64,000 bases of DNA from Ilex aquifolium. Its lineage: Eukaryota > Streptophyta > Magnoliopsida > Aquifoliales > Aquifoliaceae. The position numbers were made by a program, and so were the translations under genes. Under the pieces are notes generated by a model. That model had not been told where the DNA came from, did no database searches, and saw nothing but the letters and a program-made list of their open reading frames with translations. The stretch lies in NCBI GenBank assembly GCA_951799425.1, contig OX637394.1, positions 5,157,501-5,221,500 of the forward strand. The letters are read 5' to 3'. Positions 48,965 through 59,339 of the stretch are shown one piece after another. Numbering within the stretch: the stretch's first letter is position 1; every line of letters starts with the position of its first letter.

Positions 48965-48985
48965 CCCCCCCCCCCCCCCCCCCCC
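48965..48985. repeat. Poly-C tract (21 C)
   Basis: A run of 21 C is followed by GGGG, 860 bases from the 30-G tract. Confidence 0.95.
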
Positions 48986-49289
48986 GGGGAGGGATACAAA
49001 TGCACGATGAGGGACAACTTATTTTGCTCTCTTGTTTTCCGATCGCTCTATAACAAGCTCCTTACTCAAGAAATAAAAATAAAAATTTCTCTCACATCCG
49101 AAGTACAACTCTCATAATCTATTTCATAAAAAAATAAAGGGATCTTTGGAAGTCGGTACATAACATTAGACTTAATTGTCAAAAAATATTTAGGAAAAAA
49201 TATTTTGTAAAAAAATCAACTTAAGATATAGAAAGACTTGAATACCCTTTTATTGTAAATAAATTTCTTAAAAATGATTTTAGAAAAAA

Positions 49290-49353
49290 AAAACCCCTCC
49301 CCTCCCCACCCCCCCCCCCACCCCCCACACACACACACAAACATATATATATA
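49290..49353. repeat. Compound simple repeat
   Basis: Poly-A, C-rich, CA and TA tracts follow one another and lead straight into the solo LTR at 49354. Confidence 0.9.
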
Positions 49354-50100
49354 TGATGTCTCAGAATTAATCTCTCAGGCCCAGCCTGATATGGTTTTGT
49401 TGGGTTTTACGGAGTAGGCTAAAGAAAACGGAAGTAATGCAACGACAGACAAATAATGTAAGTGGTTCACCCCAGCCGATGGACTTGAGCTACATCCACT
49501 GTAATGGAGGTTCTTACTCCTTGGTGAAATGTATTGATCTCAACTGATTACAAGAAAATTATAGGCGCAGGCCCGTTATGGATCCCTTCTTCTCTGGATA
49601 TCCTAGGATTAGGGGAAAAATATCAGATAGAAGGCTAGGAAGAAGGCTTAGGAGTCAATCCCCTTCCTTGCTTCCACTGTTCTATTTATATGGTGTCTCT
49701 CCTTAGGGTTTGTTGCTCTTCTTCTTGCTTTTCCTGATCCTATGGGGACCTTTCGTCCTTTCCCTGCCAGCCTCTCTGTCCGCCGGCGGTACTGTGCCCA
49801 CGACCACCTGGGTTCGTTCGGCACCACCTCTCTTTGCATTTTGCAGGGTGTAACACTGAGGGATCAGAGCCGGTTCCCTTTGTCCTTGGAGCACGTGGCA
49901 CAATAGGGCTTACCTTAGATTATGGGCTGAAAATCGGATCAGGGCTGGGCTGTTGGCTCTTCGGTCTCTTAGGCCCTTTGCTCTCGATATGGGCCGGTTG
50001 GGACCACTTCCTTTGAGCTTCGAAGTCCACATTCAGGATTTTCAGGGCGTTTTGGGCTCGGCTGTCATGGCGGCCCAGACCCAAAAACCTATCCTCATCA
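49354..50100 (-). mobile_element. Solo LTR (747 bp)
   Basis: It starts TGATGTCTCAG and ends ATCCTCATCA. ATATA is found on both sides (49349-49353, 50101-50105), though the left flank is itself a TA repeat. A TATAAATAG promoter motif faces the minus strand (about 49682). It is related to the LTR at 45000. Confidence 0.8.
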
Positions 50101-50105
50101 ATATA

Positions 50106-51254
50106 TGTATATATAAGAAAATTAAAACTCATAATAAATCATCTCCATTTTTTTAGGGATATATTTTAAAGTTTTTGGAAACTAGTCTTCAAAATATAAT
50201 TTTGTAGTATTATATATATAGAGTAACGTGATCATTAAAACTTCACACCATAGTCTTAGGTAGGTACTTTTTATGTGGACCATTAGATCATGATCTAACG
50301 TCCATTAATTCAAGATGTTAAATATTAAATGTCAAAACTTACCAAATTTTGTTGTGAAGTAAAAAAGAAACTATAAGACTATATTAATTATTGTTTTTAT
50401 CATACAAGAAAAGTAAATTAGTCCTATAATAAGATGGAATATTTTACAAAGTATGAAGAGAAAATATTAATTAGTCTATCAAGATTTTCACATTGATAAA
50501 GAAAGATTCTATAATAAACGGAAGAATCAAATCTTCCATTAAATTATGATTTTTTTAATTTACAAATAAAAACTGAAACTCAGAAGGTTCCCAAAAATAA
50601 TCGTCTGATTTAAGAGATGACACAAATGTCAAAAAAAAATTTGAAAATTTCAAATTGTGTGCTTGGACACAATTAAGATTTAAAATTAAGGACTTAATTA
50701 CTTAACATAAAGTGCTATGAATTGTTTTACAATTAAGTCTAATTTTGTGTACTTTGTTCCAATTTCCCAAAAAATAAAAAGAGAAATATTTAGACCAATT
50801 ATTGGGTCTAGTTTCGTTGTGGCCCAACTCATCTAAAAACATGGGCTAGGCTTAAAACTGCTTGTTTCCTGTTCGGCACAAAATCCATTGCATGTAATGG
50901 GCCCAAGCCTGTTATAAATGGGGGTTTTTTAACCCAAAAGAATGTAGCCTACTAGAATGGCAGTGGACCGAAAAAAAAACAAAGATTCATCCAAACCCGG
51001 CCTTATTTGAATCGGAGATAAATCATACATATTAAATGGTTGACGTATATAAAAATACCCGTATAAATCTTTGTGGGATGAGACTGAATCTTATCCCGGC
51101 CCAACCCTACTAAGGCCGTTATATATATATTTGAACTAATCATGTCATGATGTTGTATGTTCAGTTTTTCTGTCCCATGAGTGCCTCCCTTGAATAGTCT
51201 GTGTGGAAATAGCTTTGAAGGTTTTTAAATTTTAAGTCATGAACTTTTGTTAAC
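50106..51254. other. Intergenic, no gene seen
   Basis: AT-rich. A short inverted motif TTAGATCATGATCTAA occurs at about 50284. No bounded element is supported. Confidence 0.45.
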
Positions 51255-51466
51255 TTAGGCCCCGTCTGGTGACGTTTTCGTTTTTCGTTTTTTAAAAAAC
51301 GAAAACCGAAAACAACTTTTTTTGGTTTTTGAAAATCGCCCCTTATTTACAAAACGGTGGCAGAAAAAAAAAACAAAATCGGTTACCAAACGAGTTTTTT
51401 TTTCTTGTTTACTCTTAAAATAAAAAAAAAAAACGAAAAACGAAAACGTTACCAAACGGGGCCTTA
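51255..51466. mobile_element. PIF/Harbinger (Tourist-like) MITE
   Basis: The element 51258-51463 (206 bp) has inverted ends GGCCCCGTCTGGTGACG and GGCCCCGTTTGGTAACG, with a TTA duplication on each side. The interior is rich in CGTTTTTCG and poly-A/T. Confidence 0.85.
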
Positions 51467-52240
51467 TTTCTTTATTTTTGATTTTGATCATATCATACAA
51501 TACATACTTGTACTTTAATTATTATAGTTTTTTCTAAATTTTTTTTCTTAAAATTACATAAATTAATTATTATAAGCGGGGATGAGTGGCGGATGTAAGT
51601 GCGAGTATTAGAATTTACCCATGGGACCGGGATGAAGATCAAAACTTGCCCCATTAGCAGGGGTTGGACCAGGGATAAACTAATCGTTTTTAAACGGGTA
51701 CGGGAATAGAGACTACTCTCCCTGCCCCTGCCCCGCCCCACCCCCGGTCCACTGCCATTCCGTCATATAGCAAATATATTACTATCAACCGATTATTCAA
51801 AAATAAAAAATAAAATCAGCATCATAGATACAAGTTATGTTACTGATGTTATATGTAATCTTTGAACTCAGCTAATCATAAGAGTTAAGACCTACAGATC
51901 ACTGGTGAGATTACTTTGCAAATTCTCATAACCTTTTGGAATTATTTTTTTTTTTAAAAAAAAAGATAAAAAAACAATTTGCAGTCAAATCTGCATTAAC
52001 TGTTATTGTTGTAATCGTTGACAAATTTTGCGCATTTATTCTATTAATTAGTTTATTTTCTTGTACAATTTGCAAGGGAAATTTGCAATCTTCGATAATA
52101 TTAATTCCCACAAGCTAATAACATATTTGTAAATAGTCAAAAAATTAAGGTATGTTCTTCGAAAATAGGTGAAAACGAAGGGCTATTCTGCAAAATAACT
52201 AGAATTACTTGGTTAGCACGCTTTGTTTAGTCGGTCGCAC
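51467..52240. other. Intergenic, upstream of the RNA-binding protein gene
   Basis: No gene is seen. The last part is promoter territory of the downstream gene. Confidence 0.45.
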
Positions 52241-52244
52241 GACT

Positions 52245-52255
52245 CTATTTAAAGC
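52245..52255 (+). promoter_or_regulatory. TATA-like box of the HABP4-family gene
   Basis: CTATTTAAAGC precedes a CCCTTCCCTTACTTCCC tract, placing initiation near 52275-52285 with a 5' leader of about 245 bases. Confidence 0.5.
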
Positions 52256-52289
52256 ACCCTTCCCTTACTTCCCAAGAAACCTAAACGCC

Positions 52290-52319
52290 ATGGCCGCTAA
52301 CGCGAGCACGCACGGTTGA
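52290..52319 (+). promoter_or_regulatory. uORF 1 (9 codons)
   Basis: ATG in an optimal GCCATGG context opens a 9-codon frame (MAANASTHG) ending in TGA, well before the main ATG at 52524. If the leader begins upstream of it, scanning ribosomes should translate it. Confidence 0.5.
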
Positions 52320-52356
52320 GAGATTTTCTCAACATACCATTCTTGATCAGAACAGA

Positions 52357-52419
52357 ATGGAAATTGTTCCAGAAAATCACTCTAGGGTTTCGAAGGTTTT
52401 GGTGCCGGCGCCTCTTTAA
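52357..52419 (+). promoter_or_regulatory. uORF 2 (20 codons)
   Basis: ATG in AGAATGG context opens a 20-codon frame ending in TAA, 105 bases before the main start. Confidence 0.45.
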
Positions 52420-52523
52420 GGTTGCTTTCTCTCTCCAAATCCACCCCTCCCTTCTCTTCGTCTATACTCTGGACAAAGATAACACACAATTTTCTGTGTG
52501 TGTGTGTGTATTTTTTGAGTTCA

Positions 52524-55500
52524 ATGGCTTTTAAAGGGAACGCTTTCGCTATCTTGGATGATGAAGAAGGCGATGATGTGTCGAAGCTTCTCGCTCGCGT
52601 AGCCGCCAAGGTTGAGGCTTCTTCGCGGCCGTCTACGGCTGAGAAGCAGCAGAACCAGAAGGAGGAGCAACAGCAGAAGTCTGTCACTGTCCCCCATTCT
52701 GAATATGGTATATAATGGATTTTGTTTTGTTCTTTCTTACTCTATATATGGATTAGGGTTTTGATTTCGGGGATAATGGGAATAAATTATCGTCAATTTT
52801 GCCAAGATAACCGAGCAAAAGATAAACAAGGCACAACCTTGAATGTTATTGAATGTTGTTTGCCAAGAATGCCGGGGAAAATAAAAAAAGAACAATTTCT
52901 AGTTTTCTGGTATTGTTTTATGAATTATTTTACTGTACGCCAAAAAAATGTGGGAAGGGAGTAAAAGATACTTCTATATTAATTCCGATAAATTTAGACG
53001 ATACTATTTGTGACTATTCTTTTATTTGCTTGATTCTTTGATTGTATGCGAAGAGAAAAAAAATCTATTTTTGGTTGTTTTTGATTATGTTTTGTTAGGA
53101 CTTTCGAAGAGTATTGTGGTTTTATTTTCTCAAAAATGATTAGTGTTAAGAGTCTAGACTCTGCTAAACAAAGTATTTAAAGGCTCTAGGATGGAAGAGT
53201 TTTCCTTCAAATGGTGAATAGGCGGGTGCAAAATTATAGGCTGATGCCTTTCTCTTTCCTTATTAGTCTCTGCGTCTAGAGAGTAGAGATGCATATGCCC
53301 ATTCTTCAGCATCCTAAAGTACTAATAAAGTTGGGAGCCTTTTTGGTTTTTTTTTTGTACAGTTCCTTAGAAGATGTTTTGATTGTCACAGTTAGCGGTT
53401 GCATCTCCCCTTGGTCTGCTATTTTTGTGTGGGATTGATAACTTCTTGCTTCTTATCTACTATTTTTCTCAATAATCACGTCAATCAGAGTTTGGATTCA
53501 TTGTATTGAATTGTGTATTTTCCCCGAGTACCTTTACTCACTGTTTGGTGATACCTTTGTTTACTTCACTTGTTTCCAGTGAGAGCTGGTAGAGGGGGAG
53601 GAAGACAAAGAGGTGGTCAGGGCCATGAATCAGGAAGGTACCATCGGAATGACATGGAGCAGTTTGAGAATGGCCAGCCAAAAGGTTATCAACAGAATTA
53701 CAGAGATATAAATGGTTATCAGCGGTATAATGGACAGTCTAATGGCTATCCGTATGATAATGGAGGGGCTGATGGTTACTGGCAGGTTAAACAGGCAAGT
53801 GGTTATCAGCATGGTGGGCAAGCTAATGGTTCTGAGCAGAATCACTCTGGTGGTTATCAGCATAAAAATAGTGCCAATTTTGCTGGCAGTACATTTGATG
53901 GTGATTGGCAAGTTCAGAGGCGTAGGCGTCGAAGAGACCGGTTTAATGAAGGGAATTGGCTTGGTGATAATCAGGGGGAATTGCCTGAGAGTCCCAATGG
54001 AAGTTGGAATCTCAATGGAGAGATGCAGTCTGGGAATGGAATGGAAATTATTGGTGATAATCAGGGGGATGAGATGCAGTCTGGGAATGGAAATTGGAAT
54101 TCCAATCGAGAGAAAAGAGAGAATATTGGGGGTCATAGAGGATCCAGAACACGAGAAGGGCTCCTTTCTGGAGAACATGAAGAGGGGGATAAAGGGAGGG
54201 GTGAAGGGATTGAAAGTTCCAAGTCGAAGGAGGTCCTTCGTAATACTGGAGAGCATGAAGTCACTGAGGATAGCAATAGCAATGGGACTGAAGAGTAAGT
54301 TGTTCCATTTAAGACTGTTTATTGTTTGATACTGTGGTGGGTTACTTGTTGAATGCTTCTTTTTCTTTTTGGTCAATGGCTTCGATTTATGATGTATGTG
54401 GTTAACTGATAGTGGAGTCGTCCTCTTTGCCTATCCTTATGTTTGGTAAAACTAATCAAGGTCATCAGAGTTCAAAATAGTTTGTAGCAATTTAGAGAAT
54501 ACCAAAAAATGAAAGGAAAAATCACCAAATCCATAATTAAAGGTGAAAGCTTGGTTATGCAGGCTCTTACCTGTATTAGCATGAAAATGTTAGTTTTAGA
54601 GCTTCAACAGCCATAGCGGTACCAAAGGCTTGTTTCTTTCAATTTTTTTCTCCATTTATCTTCTGTTTGTACAGGAGGAATGGTTGTAAAAATGGTATTT
54701 CTGTAGTTACTATTATTGGTGCAAATTGTTTCTTAGTTTTTTTTTCCTTTTGACAGAAACACATTGGTTCTATATATGTGCCTTGTCATTTTGTTTCAGT
54801 ATGATATTCCATATCATTGTAGCAGCAATAGGTGTCACCACTTTTTTTTATGTTTATTTATATATTGAGGCATAGAACTCGTGATGGTGGGAATTTTTTT
54901 TTCCCCCTTTACTTTCAAGGTGATGTCTTCTATATTTGTGATCTAGGTAAGTCAATTGTTTTAATTACAGAGCATGTTCAGGACTAGATGCTCTGGATTA
55001 TCTAGGTTTCTGGTTATCTCTTTTAAGAAGAAAAAGGAAAAGAATAACAGATGCTAATTTAAAAAATAAACAATACTGTCTTCTACGAATTCATCATTAT
55101 CTTGGTCAAATGTCTTATTATGTATGGATCACAAAGGGTAAAATATCCTGTTTTATTTATTGTGTGTTGCTTTCTTTAAGGCATGTGCACACTAATTAGC
55201 ATACCATGATATTTTTACTTGGTCATATTTACAGCTGAGTTTCTAGCATATTAGTGATTCACAAATTTGCATTTGCCTAATGTCTTATTCTGTATTTTTG
55301 ACACAGGATTATTTCTGTGACTTCTGAAGTCTCCAAAGATGCAGAGGGCAAAAAGGGTAAACAGGACAAACATCGCCAAGATGCTGCCCAAAATGACTCA
55401 GAAGATAAGGCTAAACAGAAAATTGAAGAGAGAAATGTAATGGTTTTTGGTCCATGGCAAATGTTTGGCGCATAATTTTTTCGATAACATATTTTCGAAG

Positions 55501-56533
55501 TAAAGTTTACTTGAAAACTGCCATTAACATGTTTCCTTGATGTCACTTGGACAGAAAATGACTCTTAAAGAGTATCAAAAGCAGCTTCTTGCGAAGAGGA
55601 AGGCTTTGGAAGCTTTAAAGACAGGAGAGAGGAAAGTAACACTTGACAAGGATTTCGAATTGATGCAACTTGTTGGGAAAAAGAAAGAAGATGACATTTT
55701 TACTAAGCTGGTGAGTCTTTCCCCGCTTTTGGTATTCCTCCCTTTCTTCCTCCTTTCCATGTTCCACTGGCTTCATTGACCCATCATCTGTCATTGAAGT
55801 ATTTATTTTGTTGTCTTTTTAGAATTCTGAGAAAGATAAGCTTAGGAAGAAAGAGAGCGTTGACAAGGATGGGAAAGGTCGTAAGGTAACGGTCCCATTG
55901 TAACCAGAGGATATGAATTATGATTTCTCAGCATGCATTTTGACTTTAGCTCTGTGAGCTCTATGTTTGGTTTTGGTAATGTTACTGCCTTGATTAAGTT
56001 CAAAGATTGTTTTAGATTATATGCATATTTAACTACACATGTTTTGTTGATGGATTTGTTCATGCATTAACCTTGAACCTTGAGGACAATACCTCCTATT
56101 TCTACCAATATCGATACCATACCAAAAATTAGGCTATTTAAAGGTGGAGTTGCAAGCTTTTTGAGGGTCTTAGTTATAATTGAATGGGATTTTAAGTTAC
56201 AACTCAAAACATTATAGTCCATTCTAAAAACAAAATATTTGTGGAATATAGGCAATTTGATCTAACATTTTGGTTTTGTTTTACCAGTCAATGAGCATTG
56301 ATGAATTCCTGAAACCAGCAGAAGGTAAATATTATGGAAGGCGTCGTATACCATATCATTTGCGACGGGATGGACGTGAAAATGGCGAACAATATCCGAA
56401 TCGTGGGGTATCAGTGGGGGACGAGGGTAAGGAAGTGCCTGTGCCTGTGCCTGCTGATGAAAAAAAGGTTGATGTACCGGCTCCTGGGGATTCACTGCAG
56501 TTCCCTGACTTGCGTGGATCTATAAAGGGATGA
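52524..56533 (+). CDS. HABP4/PAI-RBP1 (SERBP1)-family RNA-binding protein
   Basis: Six exons: 52524-52707, 53580-54294, 55307-55436, 55555-55710, 55823-55885 and 56288-56533. All junctions are GT-AG, giving 497 residues. The N-terminus MAFKGNAFAILDDEEGDD is an acidic ribosome/Stm1-like start. An RGG stretch follows (RAGRGGGRQRGGQG, about 63-76), then a Gly/Tyr/Gln/Asn low-complexity region (about 85-165) with repeated GYQ and NGY. There is an RRRRRRDR cluster and a duplicated MQSGNG segment. The family signature MTLKEYQKQLLAKRKALEAL with KTGERKV is in exon 4 (about 345-395). A basic C-terminal part carries GRRRIPYHLRRDGRENGE. Animal and yeast relatives bind mRNA and idle 80S ribosomes; that role here is inferred. 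I chose the Met at 52524 because the conserved N-terminus starts there. Confidence 0.9.
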
Positions 56534-56791
56534 TGTTGTCAAGTCTGGTTCTTTTTGTTTTCCTTTGGCGGTCTTTCTTCTTTATATTTCAACTTATCAA
56601 AGTTTTATTTGGTTAGGCTTCTATCTATGAAAATAATTTATAACTACAATATATGTTTTTTTTATCAATCAGCAGAAATTTTTGATAGAACTTGTTGAAA
56701 TTCTTTACTGGTGCATCATCCATTATCTTCGTAGACATCTTTTTTGGTGCATCTTGATAAATATTTCAGCTTTCGCTGCGTGTTCTTTTGA
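56534..56791 (+). other. 3' UTR and flank of the HABP4-family gene
   Basis: No further coding sequence. The giant inverted repeat begins about 260 bases past the stop codon, so it may lie in or near the transcript end. Confidence 0.5.
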
Positions 56792-58340
56792 TGAGAATTA
56801 ATGGAATTAATATTCAAATTTAACTAATTAACATCAAATTAATATTAAAATTAGCATTCAATTTCACCAAATTAATATTCAATTCATTAAATTAACACAA
56901 ATTCACATTCAATTTATCCAATTTTTATTCAAATTCATCCCATTAACATAAATATTAACATTCAATTTCATGCAAATCAATAATCAATTTATCAAACTAA
57001 TACCAAAATGACATTCAGATTCTCAAATTAATATTCAATTTTAATTAACATTCAATTTATCAAATTAACAATATATTAACATTCGAATTCATTAAATAAA
57101 CATTCAATTCATCAAATTAACAATCAATTTTAATCTAATTAATATTTAAATTCAACTAATTAACATCAAATTCATATCCAAATTAATATTCAATTTCATC
57201 TAGTTAACATTCAATTTATCAAATTAATAATAAATTAATATTTAATTTCATCCAATGTATATTCAAATTCACTAAATTAACATCCAATACATCAAATTAA
57301 CATCGAAAATCACTCAATTAACATTCAATTCATCAAATAAACATTAAAATAACATACTATTTCACCCAATTAACATTCAAATCTTTAAATTGACATAGTA
57401 TTAATACCTAAATTCATCAAATTAGTATTTGGCTCATCAAATTCATATTCAATTTCATCCAATTAATATTTAATTTATATAATTAACAAAAAATTAACAA
57501 TCACTTTCATCCAATTAATATTTAATTCATTAAATTAAAATAAATTTGACATTCATATTTGTCCAATTAACATTCATTTTTACCTAGTTAACATTTAATT
57601 CATTAAATTAACTCCAAATTAATCAATTTAACATTCAATTCCCTCAAATTTACATTCAAATTTTTTTGTAGGAATTGAACACTTGACCCCGTGCTTGGGA
57701 GTATCAAGGGTAACATAGTTTGCTAATTTGATAAAATTAATGTTAATTTGATAAAATTGACGGTCAATTTGATATTAATTTGAAGAAATAATTTTTAATA
57801 AATAAAATTGAATGTGAACTAGATGTTAATTTGCTGAAATTAATTTTTGAATTGATGCAATCGAATTCTGATTTAGTGTTGATGTTGAATTGGATGTAAC
57901 TTGGTTGAAATTAAAAGTTCAATTAATGAATTTCAATGTTACCTTGATAAACTTAACAATTAATTTAGTGTTAATTTAATGAATTGGATCTCAATTGGAT
58001 GAAATTAAATGTTACATTCATGAACTTTAATTTTAATTTTAGAAAATTGATGGTCAATTTTGTTTTAATTTAAGAAAATTGGATCCTAATAAGTGAAATT
58101 GAAGATAAATATGATATTAATTTGATGAAATCGAATTTTAACATGATAAAATTGAATATTAATTTGGTATTTCTTTGATGAGTTGAATCACAATATGATG
58201 AAATTTAATGTTAATTTGATAAAATTAATTTGACAATTTGGTGTTAATTTGATGAAATTGAATATTAAATTCATGAATTTTTATGTTAATTTTATAACAT
58301 ATGTTGTCCGTATGGTGTTAATTTTATAAAACTATAAATA
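56792..58340. repeat. Giant inverted repeat of ATTAACATTCAA-type units
   Basis: The left arm (about 56792-57660) is a tandem array of degenerate 20-30-base units such as AAATTAACATTCAATTCATC. The right arm (about 57715-58340) is made of the complement, such as TTGATGAAATTGAATGTTAA. A 55-base spacer between them contains GGAATTGAACACTTGACCCC, which on the minus strand resembles a SINE or tRNA box B. There are no open frames of note. A transcript through it could fold into a long imperfect hairpin. Confidence 0.85.
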
Positions 58341-58343
58341 AAT

Positions 58344-59293
58344 GAAAAAATTTCAGCCACACCCCTTCTAATTTACCATATCTTTAAAGACACCTCATTT
58401 ATTTTTTGAATCTTCATTGACACCCCTGTAAAATTAAAGGTGTTAACTAGAATGAAATTTTACTAAATTTTTCATAATATACTTTACGAAAAACTTCATC
58501 CACACCCCTCTAAATAGGTATATCTTCAATGAAACCCCTATGTTTTCAAATTTTTTTCGTATTAAAATTCGATTCGAGCTAATTAAAATTTATTTTTTAC
58601 TATTAAAATTTGAGTAGATTAAAAATTATATTTTTTTACATATTAAAATTTGAGCCGATTAATTTTTTTTTTTAATCGGCACGAATCAAATTTTAATCAA
58701 CTCGTATTAAATTTTAATCGGCCCAAATTTTGATACGTAGAAAAATATAAATTTTAATTGACTCAAATTTTAATACGTAAAAAATAATTTTTACTGAACT
58801 TTAATCGAATTTTAATTGGCACGAATTTTAATAAGTAACAAAATATAAATTTTAATCAACGCTAACATCTCAGGTAGAGCTCAAATATGCTGAAATTTTA
58901 ATCGACTCGAAGCGAATTTTAATCAACGCTAATAGCTCAGGTAGACCTCAAATATACTCAAATTTTAATACGTAAAAAATGAATTTTAATAGACTCGATT
59001 TTTAATATGTAAAAAAAAAAAATTTAATTAGTTCGAATCGAATTTTAATGTACTCAAATTTTAATATATAAAAAAATAAATTTTAATCAATTCTAATTTT
59101 AATATGTAAAAAAATAAATTTTAATTGAATTTTATGTAAACAGATTGTTTGGGTTTTATGTAGAGTTAATTTTGGTATTTTAAGTGATTTTTTTTTTTAT
59201 ATTAGAAACGGTGGTTTAACGGTAGGGGTGTCAGTAATGTTTAAATATAAATTAAAAGGAGTGTTACTCATGTTTTGGATAATAGAGGGTAAA
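58344..59293. repeat. Fold-back element, copy E (right end truncated)
   Basis: It starts GAAAAAATTTCAGCCACACC and has both inner arms, but stops at GATAATAGAGGG. The last about 60-70 bases of the right terminal repeat present in copies A-D are missing. It starts 4 bases after the giant inverted repeat and ends about 50 bases before the Ulp1 remnant. Confidence 0.82.
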
Positions 59294-59339
59294 CCTACGT
59301 ATTTTCAAATCTTTTTCACTCCAAGAATTTGGATGGTTG

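Noticed and set aside
53630-54376. 248-codon minus-strand frame opposite the HABP4-family large exon
   Set aside because: A shadow of the low-complexity GYQ/NG-rich coding strand; no family match is recognised.
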